The notes beneath the pieces are model-generated. The model searched no databases, was not told the origin of the DNA, and saw only the letters and a program-made list of their open reading frames with translations. DNA of 64,000 bases, taken from NCBI GenBank assembly GCA_020853105.1, contig JADYZM010000004.1:164563-228562 (forward strand). The letters run 5' to 3'. Positions 13,300 through 24,245 of this stretch are shown in pieces. Within the stretch, counting starts at the first letter, position 1. Each line of letters opens with the position of its first letter. The DNA is from Flavobacteriales bacterium. GTDB lineage: Bacteria; Bacteroidota; Bacteroidia; Flavobacteriales_E; Vicingaceae. A program made the translations under genes and the position numbers.

Positions 13300-16200
13300 A
13301 TGAGAAAAAAATTTATACTTCTGATTTATATTTGTTTAGCAAGCATTTCCTTATTGGCACAAACAAAGATTAAATCGTTTTCTGCAGACTCCTCAGCATT
13401 TTTTAAAGAAATGGAAGAATTCTTATCCGCTTCAAGAAAAGAAGAAGGAAAAGCAGTTATGGATGAATTTTCTTGGGATTGGTTTGGTGGTAAATTTTCA
13501 AATGAACAACGAACTGGTGTTTACAAAATGGCAAATCTGATGCTTGATAAAAAAAGAAAACCATTTCCGGATTTTAGAAACTACCTTTTTACTATATCAA
13601 AATTCGTTAACAGTAAATATCAAACCCCTGAATCTTTTGTGGCGTGGCAAGCAATATTGCAACAATTGGTTGACGACAAAAACAAAAATAATTTCACAAA
13701 CTATTTAGAATCATGTAACTCACTGTTTGATGAAAATGCAATATATAAATCTGCTGCTAATACATGGAAAGCCAATAACAGCAATTATAAATTTGGGTTT
13801 GACAGTTTGCCAACTATCGAATTTAGTGCATTAACATTAACGTGTTATTCGAAAGAAGATAGCTCAGTAATTCATAATACCAAAGGTAAATTTTATCCAA
13901 CCCTAGGAATTTGGTATGGAGAAGGAGGAAAAATCACATGGGAAAGAGCCGATTACTCACCAGATTCTGTTTATGCAGAAATAAACAATTACTCCATTGA
14001 ATGTAAAACACCTGCTTATGAAATAGAAAATGTAACATTCTACGATTACACACATTTTCAGAAACCATTGAAAGGAAAATTGTTTGAAAAAGTTTTAGCA
14101 GGTGTAACTACCGAAAATGCAACTTACCCAAGATTTGAGTCAAACGACAAACGTATTAAAATTAGCAATATAGCCAAAGGGGTTGATTATATTGGTGGAT
14201 TTGCACTTCACGGCAGAAAATTTATTGGCAGAGGTGATGCAGAACAAGACGCCTTTTTTGTTTTCTACAGAAAAGAACAACCTTTTATGAAAATCGGTTC
14301 AAAAGCCTTTGTAATACGACCCGAGAAAATAGTTTCAGATGTAGCTTCCGCAACCATCTATTTAGATAAAGACTCTATTTACCACCCCGGATTATCGTTT
14401 AAATTCTTTCAAGAAGAACGCAGATTAACCCTGATTAGAGATAATCAGGGAATTAAAATAACACCTTACTATAACTCCTTTCATCAAGTGGATATGGACT
14501 TTGAAATGCTAACATGGAATTTAGAAGACCCTCTCATTCAATTTGGAAACTTGGTTGGAGGTACCAAAACCGATGCTACATTTTCTTCATCAAACTTTTT
14601 TAAATTAAATATTTATCAGGATATGACAGGACTTTCCGACCAAAACCCGTTGTATCAAATAAAAACCATGGTTCAACAATACGATACTAATTTTTTAACT
14701 GTAGAACAAGTTTCTAACTTCATGCGATTATCAAAAGAGCAATCAGTGTCTTTGTTATTAAACCTTACTTATGCTGGTTTTGTGTTGTTTGATTATGATA
14801 ACATGAATTTTATTGTAAAAAATAAACTGTTAGACTGGGTAAAATCTAGTGCAGGAAAATTAGATTATGATGTAATAAACTTTTTTTCAAACATTAAAGG
14901 TGCATCAAACGGAACATTAAGTTTGTTGAATTATGATTTAACGCTCAGGGGAGTAAATAGCATTCATTTGAGTGATTCTCAACAAGTAACAATCTATCCC
15001 GACAATCAAACCTTGATATTGAAAAAGAATAGAGATTTTGATTTTAATGGTGTTGTACAAGCTGGTAGATTTGATATAATGGGAAGCAACTTTTCATTCA
15101 AATACGATAATTTTAAAATCAATATGCCAAATGTGGATTCTCTGCGTATTTATGCCGAAACCGGACAGGTTGATGATTTAGGAAAGCCAATTATCAAGCC
15201 GGTAAAAACTGTAATCAATAATATAAATGGCGAATTATTGATTGATAAACCCAACAATAAATCCGGAATAAAACCTGTTCCTGAATATCCTATTTTGAAC
15301 AGTTTTAAAAATTCATATGTTTTTTATGATAGCAAATCGATTCAAGAGGGAGCTTATAAAAGAGATAATTTTTATTTTGATGTAAAACCTTTCACCATAG
15401 ATAGTTTGGATAACTTTACTAATGCATCACTTCAATTTGAAGGTTCGTTAAAATCAGCAGGAATATTTCCTGATTTCGATGAAGTATTAAAACTTCAACC
15501 CGACCATTCTTTGGGATTTGTGAGAAAAACACCTCCAGATGGATATCAAGTATATGGTGGAAAAGGAAAATTCACAAATGAAATTAATCTAAGTCATAAT
15601 GGTTTGAAAGGAGATGGAAAAATAAATTATATCGCATCAACAACATATTCAAATGAATTTATTTTCTTACCTGATTCAATGATTGCAGTAGCACAAAATT
15701 TTGTAGTAGAAGCAAGCCCGGTAAAAGTAGAATTTCCACCGGTTGAAGGCAAAAATGTGAAAACAACTTGGGTACCGAAAAAAGACTTTATGATTCATAA
15801 ACAAATAACAGAGCCAATCCGAATGTATGATATGAAATCGGTAATGCACGGACAAACCAAAATTACTCCCGATGGTTTATCCGGAAAAGGAACATTTGAA
15901 TTTGAAAAAGCCGAAATGATTTCAGAAGAAATACAATTCAAGTTTCATGAGTTTTTTGCAGACACAGCTGACTTTAGATTAAAAGATACCGAAACTGCAG
16001 GTGAACTTTCGTTTTCAACTAAAAATGTAAATGCTCACGTTAGTTTTAAAAATAGAAACGGACATTTTAAATCTAACGGAGGAGGTTCTGTTATTGAGTT
16101 TCCACAAAATCAGTACATCTGTTTTATGGATGAATTTATTTGGTATATGGACAGAGATGACATAGAACTAACTGCCGGAGAAAGTAAAGAAAAAGATGCA

Positions 16201-17742
16201 AGTGATGTTAAACTGGAAGGAGCTCAGTTTATTTCTGTTCATCCGCAACAAGACTCGTTGAGTTTTTTCTCAACAAAAGCAACATACGACTTGAAAAAGA
16301 AAATTATTGATGCAAAAGGAGTTAAGTTTATGAATGTTGCTGACGCAATGGTTTATCCCGATAGCGGTCAAGTAGTGATTGATAAGTTGGCAAAAATGAG
16401 AACTCTACACAATTCAAAAGTTGTTGCCAGTTATGTTACACAAAACCATCATATATATAACTCAACTATTAATGTTTTTGGACGAAGAAAATATGCAGGC
16501 AGTGGATTTATTGACTATGTAGATGAATTAGAAGGAAGACAAACTATTTATTTGGAAAATATTGGAGTTGACACAACCGGTCAAACATACGCAACAGGTG
16601 AAATTGCAGATACTGCAAACTTCAAGTTAAGCCCATATTTTGAATACCAAGGTAAATTAAAACTATTTGCTAACAATGAATTTCTAACTTTTTCCGGAAA
16701 AAGCAGAATAGTACACGATTGTAACTTGCTTCCAAGAGAATGGTTTACTTTTGAATCTCAAATAAATCCGAAAGAGATTTATATACCTATCGATAGTAAT
16801 ACTCGAGATGCAAATAATAATCCATTGTATGCAAGTGTTTTCAGTAGCCCTGACTCATTAGGAGTTTACACATCATACCTAAATTATAAAAAATTCCACT
16901 CACATATTGAAGTACTCAGAGCAACAGGATTTTTATTTTACGACAAAGAAAACAGCGAATATAAAATCTCAAATAAAGACAAATTACAAGAGATGTCATT
17001 TACCGGGAATTATTTGAGTTTAAATACCAAAAATTGCAAGTCTTATGCCGAAGGAAAAATCAATTTAGGTGCTGAATTCGGTCAGGTAAAAATAGACGCA
17101 GCAGGAACTCTTACTCAAAATTTAATTGACAATGATGTTGTATTTGATTTGGTGGTTTTGATGGATTTTTTCTTTAGCGACGATGCACTTAAAAATATTT
17201 CAAAAAAAATTCAACAAGCAGGTTCACTTGACCCGGTTAAATTAGATAGACCTGTGTTTGAAAAAGGATTAAGAGATGTGATTGGTAAAACTGAAGCTGA
17301 TAAACTTATAGCCCAACTCAACTTGTATGGTGAATTTAAAAAGTTACCCGAAGAGTTGAAAAAGCCATTTGTTTTGAATGACATTAAATTCAAATGGGAT
17401 GATGTAAACAGAAGATATAAATCATTAGGAAAAGTAGGAATTAGCAATATAGGAAAGGAACAAATCAATAAGTACGTTGATGCAAAAATTGAAATCATAA
17501 AAAAACGAAGCGGAGATATTTTAAACATGTATATTGAAATTGACAAAAACAATTGGTATTTCTTTAATTATACCAGAGGCATAATGCAAACAATTTCATC
17601 AGACGCTGATTACAATACTTTAATTCAAGAAATGAAACCGGACAACAGAAAGTCTAAGGCAGAAAGAGGTGAGGAACCATACCAATTTATGTACTCTTCA
17701 GACAAGAAAAAAGTTGATTTTTTACGAAAATTTGATGAATAG
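13300..17742 (+). CDS. Very large secreted/envelope hypothetical protein (~1480 aa)
   Basis: Signal peptide MRKKFILLIYICLASISLLAQ; start moved from 13267 to 13300 so the signal peptide is N-terminal and the prmA overlap disappears. Confidence 0.8.
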   Translation: MRKKFILLIYICLASISLLAQTKIKSFSADSSAFFKEMEEFLSASRKEEGKAVMDEFSWDWFGGKFSNEQRTGVYKMANLMLDKKRKPFPDFRNYLFTISKFVNSKYQTPESFVAWQAILQQLVDDKNKNNFTNYLESCNSLFDENAIYKSAANTWKANNSNYKFGFDSLPTIEFSALTLTCYSKEDSSVIHNTKGKFYPTLGIWYGEGGKITWERADYSPDSVYAEINNYSIECKTPAYEIENVTFYDYTHFQKPLKGKLFEKVLAGVTTENATYPRFESNDKRIKISNIAKGVDYIGGFALHGRKFIGRGDAEQDAFFVFYRKEQPFMKIGSKAFVIRPEKIVSDVASATIYLDKDSIYHPGLSFKFFQEERRLTLIRDNQGIKITPYYNSFHQVDMDFEMLTWNLEDPLIQFGNLVGGTKTDATFSSSNFFKLNIYQDMTGLSDQNPLYQIKTMVQQYDTNFLTVEQVSNFMRLSKEQSVSLLLNLTYAGFVLFDYDNMNFIVKNKLLDWVKSSAGKLDYDVINFFSNIKGASNGTLSLLNYDLTLRGVNSIHLSDSQQVTIYPDNQTLILKKNRDFDFNGVVQAGRFDIMGSNFSFKYDNFKINMPNVDSLRIYAETGQVDDLGKPIIKPVKTVINNINGELLIDKPNNKSGIKPVPEYPILNSFKNSYVFYDSKSIQEGAYKRDNFYFDVKPFTIDSLDNFTNASLQFEGSLKSAGIFPDFDEVLKLQPDHSLGFVRKTPPDGYQVYGGKGKFTNEINLSHNGLKGDGKINYIASTTYSNEFIFLPDSMIAVAQNFVVEASPVKVEFPPVEGKNVKTTWVPKKDFMIHKQITEPIRMYDMKSVMHGQTKITPDGLSGKGTFEFEKAEMISEEIQFKFHEFFADTADFRLKDTETAGELSFSTKNVNAHVSFKNRNGHFKSNGGGSVIEFPQNQYICFMDEFIWYMDRDDIELTAGESKEKDASDVKLEGAQFISVHPQQDSLSFFSTKATYDLKKKIIDAKGVKFMNVADAMVYPDSGQVVIDKLAKMRTLHNSKVVASYVTQNHHIYNSTINVFGRRKYAGSGFIDYVDELEGRQTIYLENIGVDTTGQTYATGEIADTANFKLSPYFEYQGKLKLFANNEFLTFSGKSRIVHDCNLLPREWFTFESQINPKEIYIPIDSNTRDANNNPLYASVFSSPDSLGVYTSYLNYKKFHSHIEVLRATGFLFYDKENSEYKISNKDKLQEMSFTGNYLSLNTKNCKSYAEGKINLGAEFGQVKIDAAGTLTQNLIDNDVVFDLVVLMDFFFSDDALKNISKKIQQAGSLDPVKLDRPVFEKGLRDVIGKTEADKLIAQLNLYGEFKKLPEELKKPFVLNDIKFKWDDVNRRYKSLGKVGISNIGKEQINKYVDAKIEIIKKRSGDILNMYIEIDKNNWYFFNYTRGIMQTISSDADYNTLIQEMKPDNRKSKAERGEEPYQFMYSSDKKKVDFLRKFDE

Positions 17743-17846
17743 AACGAGCTATCAAAATCTAATTCGAAAGAAAAAAATGGTAAAAAAATCAAATAATGAA
17801 TCTATATTGTATATTCGTAAATTTGTCGGTTGACCATTTTAAATAA

Positions 17847-20800
17847 ATGAAACTAGAAGTTATTTTTAACAGATTCATTCTTACAGGATTTATTCTGTTG
17901 GTTTTTAATGCCAAGTCATCAGCACAATTTGCTTCACAAGAAGAGTTAAAAAAAACTGCTGAAACTTATTTTGTTCAAGAAGAATATGACAAAGCCCTAC
18001 CATTATACACACAATTATTGAGCAATTACCCCAAAGACCCTGACTATAACTTTAGATACGGAACTTGTTATTTTTTCGCAAATAGAGACAAAGAAGGAGC
18101 TCTTAAATATTTAAATTTTGCAGCCTCAAAACCTAACATCAATCCTCAAGCTTTTTATTTTCTGGCATTAGCACTTCATCACGAATATCAATTTTCAGCA
18201 GCCGAATCAAACTACAATAAATTTAGACAACTTGGGTTAGCTAAAGATATTCAAGAGTTTCAAGTGGATAGAAAAATTGAAATGTGTAGAAATGGAGCAA
18301 CACTTCTAAAAAGTATGACCGATATTGGTGTACTTCAAAAGAAAGAAATTAAAACAACAGAATTTTTCAGAAGTTATGATTTAAAAGGCATTGGAGGAAA
18401 AGTAGTTGTTAAACCCGATGAGTTTAAAACCAAATACGATATAAAAAAGAAAGAATCATCAATTGTTCATATTGGCGATAACGCAAATATGGTTGTTTTT
18501 TCATCGTATGGAAATGATGGTAAAAACGGAAAAGATATTTTTAAAGTGGTGAAACTACCCAATGGAGAATGGAGTAACCCCTCTGTTTTTCCTGATATCA
18601 ACACCAAATTTGACGAAGATTATCCTTTTCTCCATCCTGACGGACAAACCTTATATTTCAGTTCAAAAGGATATAACAGTATGGGTGGGTACGACATTTT
18701 TAAGTCAACATTTGATGCGAATACCGGAAGGTGGAGTTCTCCGGAAAATATAGATTTTCCTATAAACACACCCGATGATGATATATTGTTTATTTCTGAC
18801 ATAGATAATCAATTGGCATATTTTGCATCTTCACGAGCAAGCAAATTAGGAGAGTTGACTGTTTATAAAGTAAAAGTGGATAGAGTACCCTCTGAAAACA
18901 CTATTGTTAAAGGAATTTTTATTGCCGAATCAAACCCCAATCAGAAGTCAGCCACTATTTCAATTTTAGATACAGAAAAGAATAAAAAATATGGGGTTTT
19001 CACTACACAAAAAGAAACGGGAGAATATGTATTGGTTTTCCCTGGTAATGGAGGAAAATTTAAGTTATTGGTTGAAACAACAAACACAGCTCCAGTACAT
19101 TCAGCAGTGGTTGAGTTACCTCAATTAGATGGTTTTAGGGCATTGAAACAAGAATTAAGATTGGTAGGAGAGGGAAGCAGCGAAAAATTAGTTGTAAAAA
19201 ATTTATTTGACGAATCTGATGAATTTGACTTTAACGACCCACTTATTGTTGAAAATTTATTAAAATATAAAGCAAAAATGGATGTTAACATTTCTGAAGA
19301 TGAAATTTCAAATAACACTGCAATTGCTAACAAAACTTCCTTAGAAAAATTTTCAAACGAAGAGCTGAAGTCTGAATCTCAAAAAACAAATACCAAGTTG
19401 ACAGAAAATGCTAAGTTATCTAAATCTCAAGCCAATTTTTCCTATGACTTAGCTATGCAAAAAGCAACAGAAGCTAAACAATTGTTTGTTCAATCCGAAC
19501 AACAGAAAAAAATTGCCAGTGAATCACAAGTTTCTGACGAAAAAATTGCTGCATTTTCAAAATCTGAACAATTAAAATTAGATGCAGCAAAATTGGTAAA
19601 CGAATCTGTTACTGCTATCAACATTGCAAAATCATTAGAAAGTGAAGCAGTTGAAAGAGAAAGTGACATAAAAAAATCGAATGAACTTAACCAAACCGTA
19701 TCTTCAAAAATACTTGCAGGAAACAGAAAAGACGCCGAAATTGCATACAATGAATTAGCAGAAATTGCTGATGCAACCTACAATAAGGAGTCGGCTGTTG
19801 AAAAAGAAAAAGAATTAGCAACAAAAAAATTGGAAGAAAAAGAAGTTCAATTTTCAAAAACAAGAAACAAAGCATTAGAATTATCAAACCGCCAGAACGA
19901 AATAAATGAACAAATCGACGCATTAACAACTAAACTAAACAAATCATCAAAAAAATCGGAAAAAGAAGCTTTTCAATCTGAAATAGATGCTTTAAAAATT
20001 GATTTAGAAGATGCAAAATATGACTTAGGTGTTGCGTTAGATGAAGAGAAAAAATTAAATAATGAATTAGCTGAGATTAGAAATTCAACAACCACAACAG
20101 AAAATATACTTGATGAAGTTGGAAAAGTTACGACCAATACTACTTCAAAAATCATTGATAAAACAGCTTTAAACAATGAAATTGCTTTTTTTGAAAAACA
20201 AGGTTTAGTTGGCTTGTATCCAACAACTACAGTAGAAACTAAAGAACTTGCCGGTTCATTTGACTTAACAAAACAAAAAGAAAATTACACAATTATTTCT
20301 GACGATGGTAAAGTGATTGACTACTCTACAAAGCACAGTGCAAAAATGGTCGATGCTCAACAGTTGACTACAGAACCAGAACGTTCTACAGAAATGGCAG
20401 CAATACATAATCAATGGGTTGCTGATATTAAAGAAGAGCTTGAAATTCGTCAGAAACAATTGGAAAGCACTTCAAATTTAAATGACAAAACAAAATTACA
20501 AAGTAGAATAGAGGTATTAAAAAATCTTCAAACTGAAAAACAAAAAGAAGCAGATAAATATTCATTATTGGCTCAACAAAATTCAACTGAGAATACTACT
20601 ACAACAGCTATTACTGATTCTAATGGAAATATCACCAATTACAATCAAGATTTCGAAAAGAAAATTACTGCTTTAGACAGCAAAGAAAATTCTAAAAATG
20701 TAATTCAAGAGAAAATTAAAGTATATGAAGAATGGAACAAAGCAGGAAACCAGGAGCTGCTTTTGAAAAAAATTGAATTGAATAATGCTGAAGGTGAAGA

Positions 20801-23800
20801 TAAACTTTCTATTGAATCAAGGGTAGAGGAATTAAATGACCTAATAAAAAATAACAATGAATATATAGCCCTATACACCGATAAACTCAATGAATTCACA
20901 GAAACCAATTCTAACTCAACAATAGCTGCAATTGCCACTGAAAATAAAGACGACAGTAAAACCACCAATACACCGATAGATTATTCAAAATACGACTCAA
21001 AAATCATAAGTTCAAATGGCGAGGTAGCTGATTATTCAACAGATTTTAATAGTCAACTATCAAAATCTGACGGAATTACTGACCCGCTTTTAGCAAGTAA
21101 AGAAAAAGAAAAAATTACACAAGAATGGATTGAGGCTGTTGACCAAGAAATAGAATATAGAAACGATTTGCTCGTAAGAGCTTCAGAAAGTGAAAAACCG
21201 GAAATTTCAAGAAAAATTGCCGAACTAAAATCAGAAAAAACCTCTTTAACTGAACAGTTATCAGACATTCAGTTGGGTAGAACCCAACAAGAAAGTATGT
21301 TAGCTTCAAAATCCAATGTTCAAAATCAACCGACAAATTTGAACTCCGAAATATCATCTAAAAATAGCCGTGAAGCTGTTGAAACAACCAATGGAGATTT
21401 TTATGTTTCTGAAAATGCAAAAAAAGAGTTTTTGGCAATAAATTCTCAACAATCGGATTTAGATAGATTAAAACAACAACTCGAACAAAAATCTGTACAA
21501 GCATCACAAACTACTAATGAAGCAGAAAAAACACAATTGGTTTCAGAGATTAGCAACATAGAAAATCAAATTGAACAAAAAGAAATTGAAATTGCTCAAA
21601 CAATTGAAAAATCAAATAAAGCAGAATATTACAACAACCAAGAAATACTCTCTAAATACAAACCCAATCAAAGTTCAACTGACAACAATTTAATGATTGC
21701 TGAGATGAAACAAGATGAAGCTGTTACCTATTTTGAAAAAGCACAGGAAGAACGAGAAAAAGCGGCAAATATTCAATCTGATAGAGAAAAGAAACAATTC
21801 ATGACTAAAGCCGGAGAGTTAGAAAAAACGGCAATTGAAAAACAAAAAAATGCAATTGAAATTTATAAAGACAGTTCAGTTGAATTGGCTGTTTCTACAG
21901 AAAAACAACAATCTTTGCCGAACAACACAAATACACCGAATTTAAAATCTGAACATTCAAATAATAACATCAACAATCAAACTCTTGAGATTGAAAATTT
22001 AACCGAAGATGAAAAACAGGTGCTAGCAACTTTATCCCCAATTCAAATAGAAGAAATAAAATCATCACCGGAATATAAAGAATATCAAGAAGCAAAAAAC
22101 AGTTCCAGAAGACTGTACAAAGAAGCAGAAGTTGATTACGTTCAAGCAGCAAAATTTGAAGAAGAAGCAAACGATCAAAAAATTCTTGACAATAGTTTGA
22201 GCAAGATGGCAGAAGCAACTACCTACGAAGCTGCTAAAACCAAACTCAAAGGTCAGTTGGTGAAGTTGGCAAATATGATTAAAGAAAACGAAGCAAAATC
22301 ATTGGCTTTAAATACACAAGCAGCATCAAAGAAAAATGAAGCAGAAGCTAGTAATATAAAAGCAGAACAGATTGTTTCGAACAAGTCAAACGCCAATGAA
22401 ATTAAAGCAATAGAAAAAGCAGAATCGAAAAATGTTGATTTAACTGCAATGATAAACAACCGAAAATCTTCTGAACCTAACAATACTAATGAGGAAAACA
22501 ACACACTCGCAGCTAACCAGCAAAATACTACCAATCAACCTGCTTTAAACAACACAGAATCCACAAATTCTAATTTGAATAACAAACAACAAATTCCAAC
22601 TGAGACTAAAAATACTACAACTCAACAAAATAGCGATAATAGTACAGTTATAACTGAAAACACTTCAATAAACCAAGAATCAACCGATTCAAACCAAAAT
22701 CAAGACAATAATTCCCAGTCAATTCCAAAAAATGAAAACGTTAATAATACTACTGACAATACAGAAAAAGCAGTAACAACAACCGAAAATAGTAATACTG
22801 AAGAAATTCAACCGATTGATAATAATATAAATATTGAATCTACCCAAAATAGTAGCAAACTACCAACTTCTACAGAATCTAACAACGCTGAACAAACAGC
22901 AAGCAACAACACAAATACACAAAATAATCAATCAGAAACAGTATTGTCTAATCAGCAACAAATACCATTATCAAAAATTAATGAAATCCCTGATGTTTTA
23001 ACCTCTCCAATTTTTGTGTTAACTCCAAACAACTCACCGGTTTACAGTGAAACAAACAAAATACCAGCTACGACTAAGCTTCCTGAAGGTTTGATTTTTA
23101 AAGTACAAATTGGAGCATTTAGAAATCCAATTCCACAAGATCACTTCAGAGGTTTTGCTCCAATAATGACTGAAGATGCAGGAAATGGAATTACCAGATA
23201 TACCGCTGGACTTTTCAATACTTTCAATATGGCAAACGAAGCAAAAAATGCGATTCGAACCATAGGCTATCCAGACGCGTTTGTGGTTGCATTTTATAAC
23301 GGAAAAAGAATCAACATCAATGAAGCAAGAGCAATGGCTTCTGGTGGTGCTCCAATAGCTTCAAATGAATCGAATGAAACCAATGCCACGTCAAATCAAA
23401 ACACTAATAACCAAGTAAGTTCTTTAGTTGGAAAAACAACTAAAATTCCTGAAACAAGAACGAATGTGGAGTTGGTTAATGATGGAAGATCAACAGATGT
23501 AAACAAAATAAAAGGAGTTTTCTTTACAGTTCAAGTAGGTGTTTATTCAAAACCCATTACATCAGAACAATTGAATAACGTAACTCCTCTCAATAGTGAA
23601 AAAACTCAAAATGGATTAATACGCTATACCTCTGGAAATTATAAAAACATAAACGACGCTACTATTGCCAAAGACCGAATTAAAGGAATGGGAATAACTG
23701 ATGCATTTGTTGTAGCCTATGCAAATGGAAATCGAGTGTCTGTGAATGATGCCTTGAGTTTTATCAACAATGAAAACCAAACTACTTCAAATCCTGTAGA

Positions 23801-24245
23801 AACGAACGAAACTACTAGTTCACAAACATCTAGCACAATAACAAATCCAACTACAAACGAAAACTCAACGAATACATCTATACAAACAACTCAAAACAAT
23901 ACAGAAACACCTGGTAACAATCAACCAAAAGAACCTATCAATCAAAAGGAAATCGGAGAAAAATTAAATTTAGTATTTAAAGTATTATTGGGTGAATATG
24001 AAGAAGAAGTACCTGTTGATGAAGCTGCAGTTTATCTTAAAATTCAAAGCAGAGGAGTTAAAATAAGCGAAGAAAACAACAAAACTATTTATTCAATTGG
24101 AGAATATCCAGATTATCCATCAGCGTTGGATATGCAAATTGAAATGAAAACAGAAGGTGTTAAAAAACCTAAAGTAATTGCATTTAAAAATGGCACACCA
24201 ATTGAAGTAAACGAAGCACTAGAATTAGTTAAAAACAACAAATGA
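17847..24245 (+). CDS. Giant TPR / PD40 beta-propeller / CRD-like / coiled-coil / SPOR-like envelope protein (PorE-like front end)
   Basis: TPR-like N-terminus (AETYFVQEEYDKALPLYTQLLSNYPKDPDYNFRYGTCY), PD40 (FDEDYPFLHPDGQTLYFSSKGYNSMGGYDIF), ~1200-aa K/E/Q/N-rich coiled-coil, three C-terminal SPOR-like repeats. Confidence 0.85.
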   Translation: MKLEVIFNRFILTGFILLVFNAKSSAQFASQEELKKTAETYFVQEEYDKALPLYTQLLSNYPKDPDYNFRYGTCYFFANRDKEGALKYLNFAASKPNINPQAFYFLALALHHEYQFSAAESNYNKFRQLGLAKDIQEFQVDRKIEMCRNGATLLKSMTDIGVLQKKEIKTTEFFRSYDLKGIGGKVVVKPDEFKTKYDIKKKESSIVHIGDNANMVVFSSYGNDGKNGKDIFKVVKLPNGEWSNPSVFPDINTKFDEDYPFLHPDGQTLYFSSKGYNSMGGYDIFKSTFDANTGRWSSPENIDFPINTPDDDILFISDIDNQLAYFASSRASKLGELTVYKVKVDRVPSENTIVKGIFIAESNPNQKSATISILDTEKNKKYGVFTTQKETGEYVLVFPGNGGKFKLLVETTNTAPVHSAVVELPQLDGFRALKQELRLVGEGSSEKLVVKNLFDESDEFDFNDPLIVENLLKYKAKMDVNISEDEISNNTAIANKTSLEKFSNEELKSESQKTNTKLTENAKLSKSQANFSYDLAMQKATEAKQLFVQSEQQKKIASESQVSDEKIAAFSKSEQLKLDAAKLVNESVTAINIAKSLESEAVERESDIKKSNELNQTVSSKILAGNRKDAEIAYNELAEIADATYNKESAVEKEKELATKKLEEKEVQFSKTRNKALELSNRQNEINEQIDALTTKLNKSSKKSEKEAFQSEIDALKIDLEDAKYDLGVALDEEKKLNNELAEIRNSTTTTENILDEVGKVTTNTTSKIIDKTALNNEIAFFEKQGLVGLYPTTTVETKELAGSFDLTKQKENYTIISDDGKVIDYSTKHSAKMVDAQQLTTEPERSTEMAAIHNQWVADIKEELEIRQKQLESTSNLNDKTKLQSRIEVLKNLQTEKQKEADKYSLLAQQNSTENTTTTAITDSNGNITNYNQDFEKKITALDSKENSKNVIQEKIKVYEEWNKAGNQELLLKKIELNNAEGEDKLSIESRVEELNDLIKNNNEYIALYTDKLNEFTETNSNSTIAAIATENKDDSKTTNTPIDYSKYDSKIISSNGEVADYSTDFNSQLSKSDGITDPLLASKEKEKITQEWIEAVDQEIEYRNDLLVRASESEKPEISRKIAELKSEKTSLTEQLSDIQLGRTQQESMLASKSNVQNQPTNLNSEISSKNSREAVETTNGDFYVSENAKKEFLAINSQQSDLDRLKQQLEQKSVQASQTTNEAEKTQLVSEISNIENQIEQKEIEIAQTIEKSNKAEYYNNQEILSKYKPNQSSTDNNLMIAEMKQDEAVTYFEKAQEEREKAANIQSDREKKQFMTKAGELEKTAIEKQKNAIEIYKDSSVELAVSTEKQQSLPNNTNTPNLKSEHSNNNINNQTLEIENLTEDEKQVLATLSPIQIEEIKSSPEYKEYQEAKNSSRRLYKEAEVDYVQAAKFEEEANDQKILDNSLSKMAEATTYEAAKTKLKGQLVKLANMIKENEAKSLALNTQAASKKNEAEASNIKAEQIVSNKSNANEIKAIEKAESKNVDLTAMINNRKSSEPNNTNEENNTLAANQQNTTNQPALNNTESTNSNLNNKQQIPTETKNTTTQQNSDNSTVITENTSINQESTDSNQNQDNNSQSIPKNENVNNTTDNTEKAVTTTENSNTEEIQPIDNNINIESTQNSSKLPTSTESNNAEQTASNNTNTQNNQSETVLSNQQQIPLSKINEIPDVLTSPIFVLTPNNSPVYSETNKIPATTKLPEGLIFKVQIGAFRNPIPQDHFRGFAPIMTEDAGNGITRYTAGLFNTFNMANEAKNAIRTIGYPDAFVVAFYNGKRININEARAMASGGAPIASNESNETNATSNQNTNNQVSSLVGKTTKIPETRTNVELVNDGRSTDVNKIKGVFFTVQVGVYSKPITSEQLNNVTPLNSEKTQNGLIRYTSGNYKNINDATIAKDRIKGMGITDAFVVAYANGNRVSVNDALSFINNENQTTSNPVETNETTSSQTSSTITNPTTNENSTNTSIQTTQNNTETPGNNQPKEPINQKEIGEKLNLVFKVLLGEYEEEVPVDEAAVYLKIQSRGVKISEENNKTIYSIGEYPDYPSALDMQIEMKTEGVKKPKVIAFKNGTPIEVNEALELVKNNK
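20286..21300 (+). repeat. Three degenerate ~100-aa coding repeats inside the giant envelope protein
   Basis: IISDDGKVIDYSTKHSAKM.. / AITDSNGNITNYNQDFEKKI.. / IISSNGEVADYSTDFNSQL.., each followed by W-containing helix and 'E(I/L)xxRxxxL' coiled-coil. Confidence 0.75.
23085..24240 (+). repeat. Three SPOR-like domains separated by N/T/S-rich linkers
   Basis: IFKVQIGAFRNPIP..ITRYTAGLFNTFNMANEAKNAIR..DAFVVAFYNGKRI; FFTVQVGVYSKPIT..LIRYTSGNYKNINDATIAKDRIK..DAFVVAYANGNRV; VFKVLLGEYEEEVP..YSIGEYPDYPSALDMQIEMK..KVIAFKNGTPI. Confidence 0.8.

Noticed and set aside
19121-22534. Many minus-strand ORFs opposite the giant coiled-coil protein
   Set aside because: Compositional artefact of a biased K/E/Q/N-rich coding strand; hydrophobic F/L/S-rich translations.
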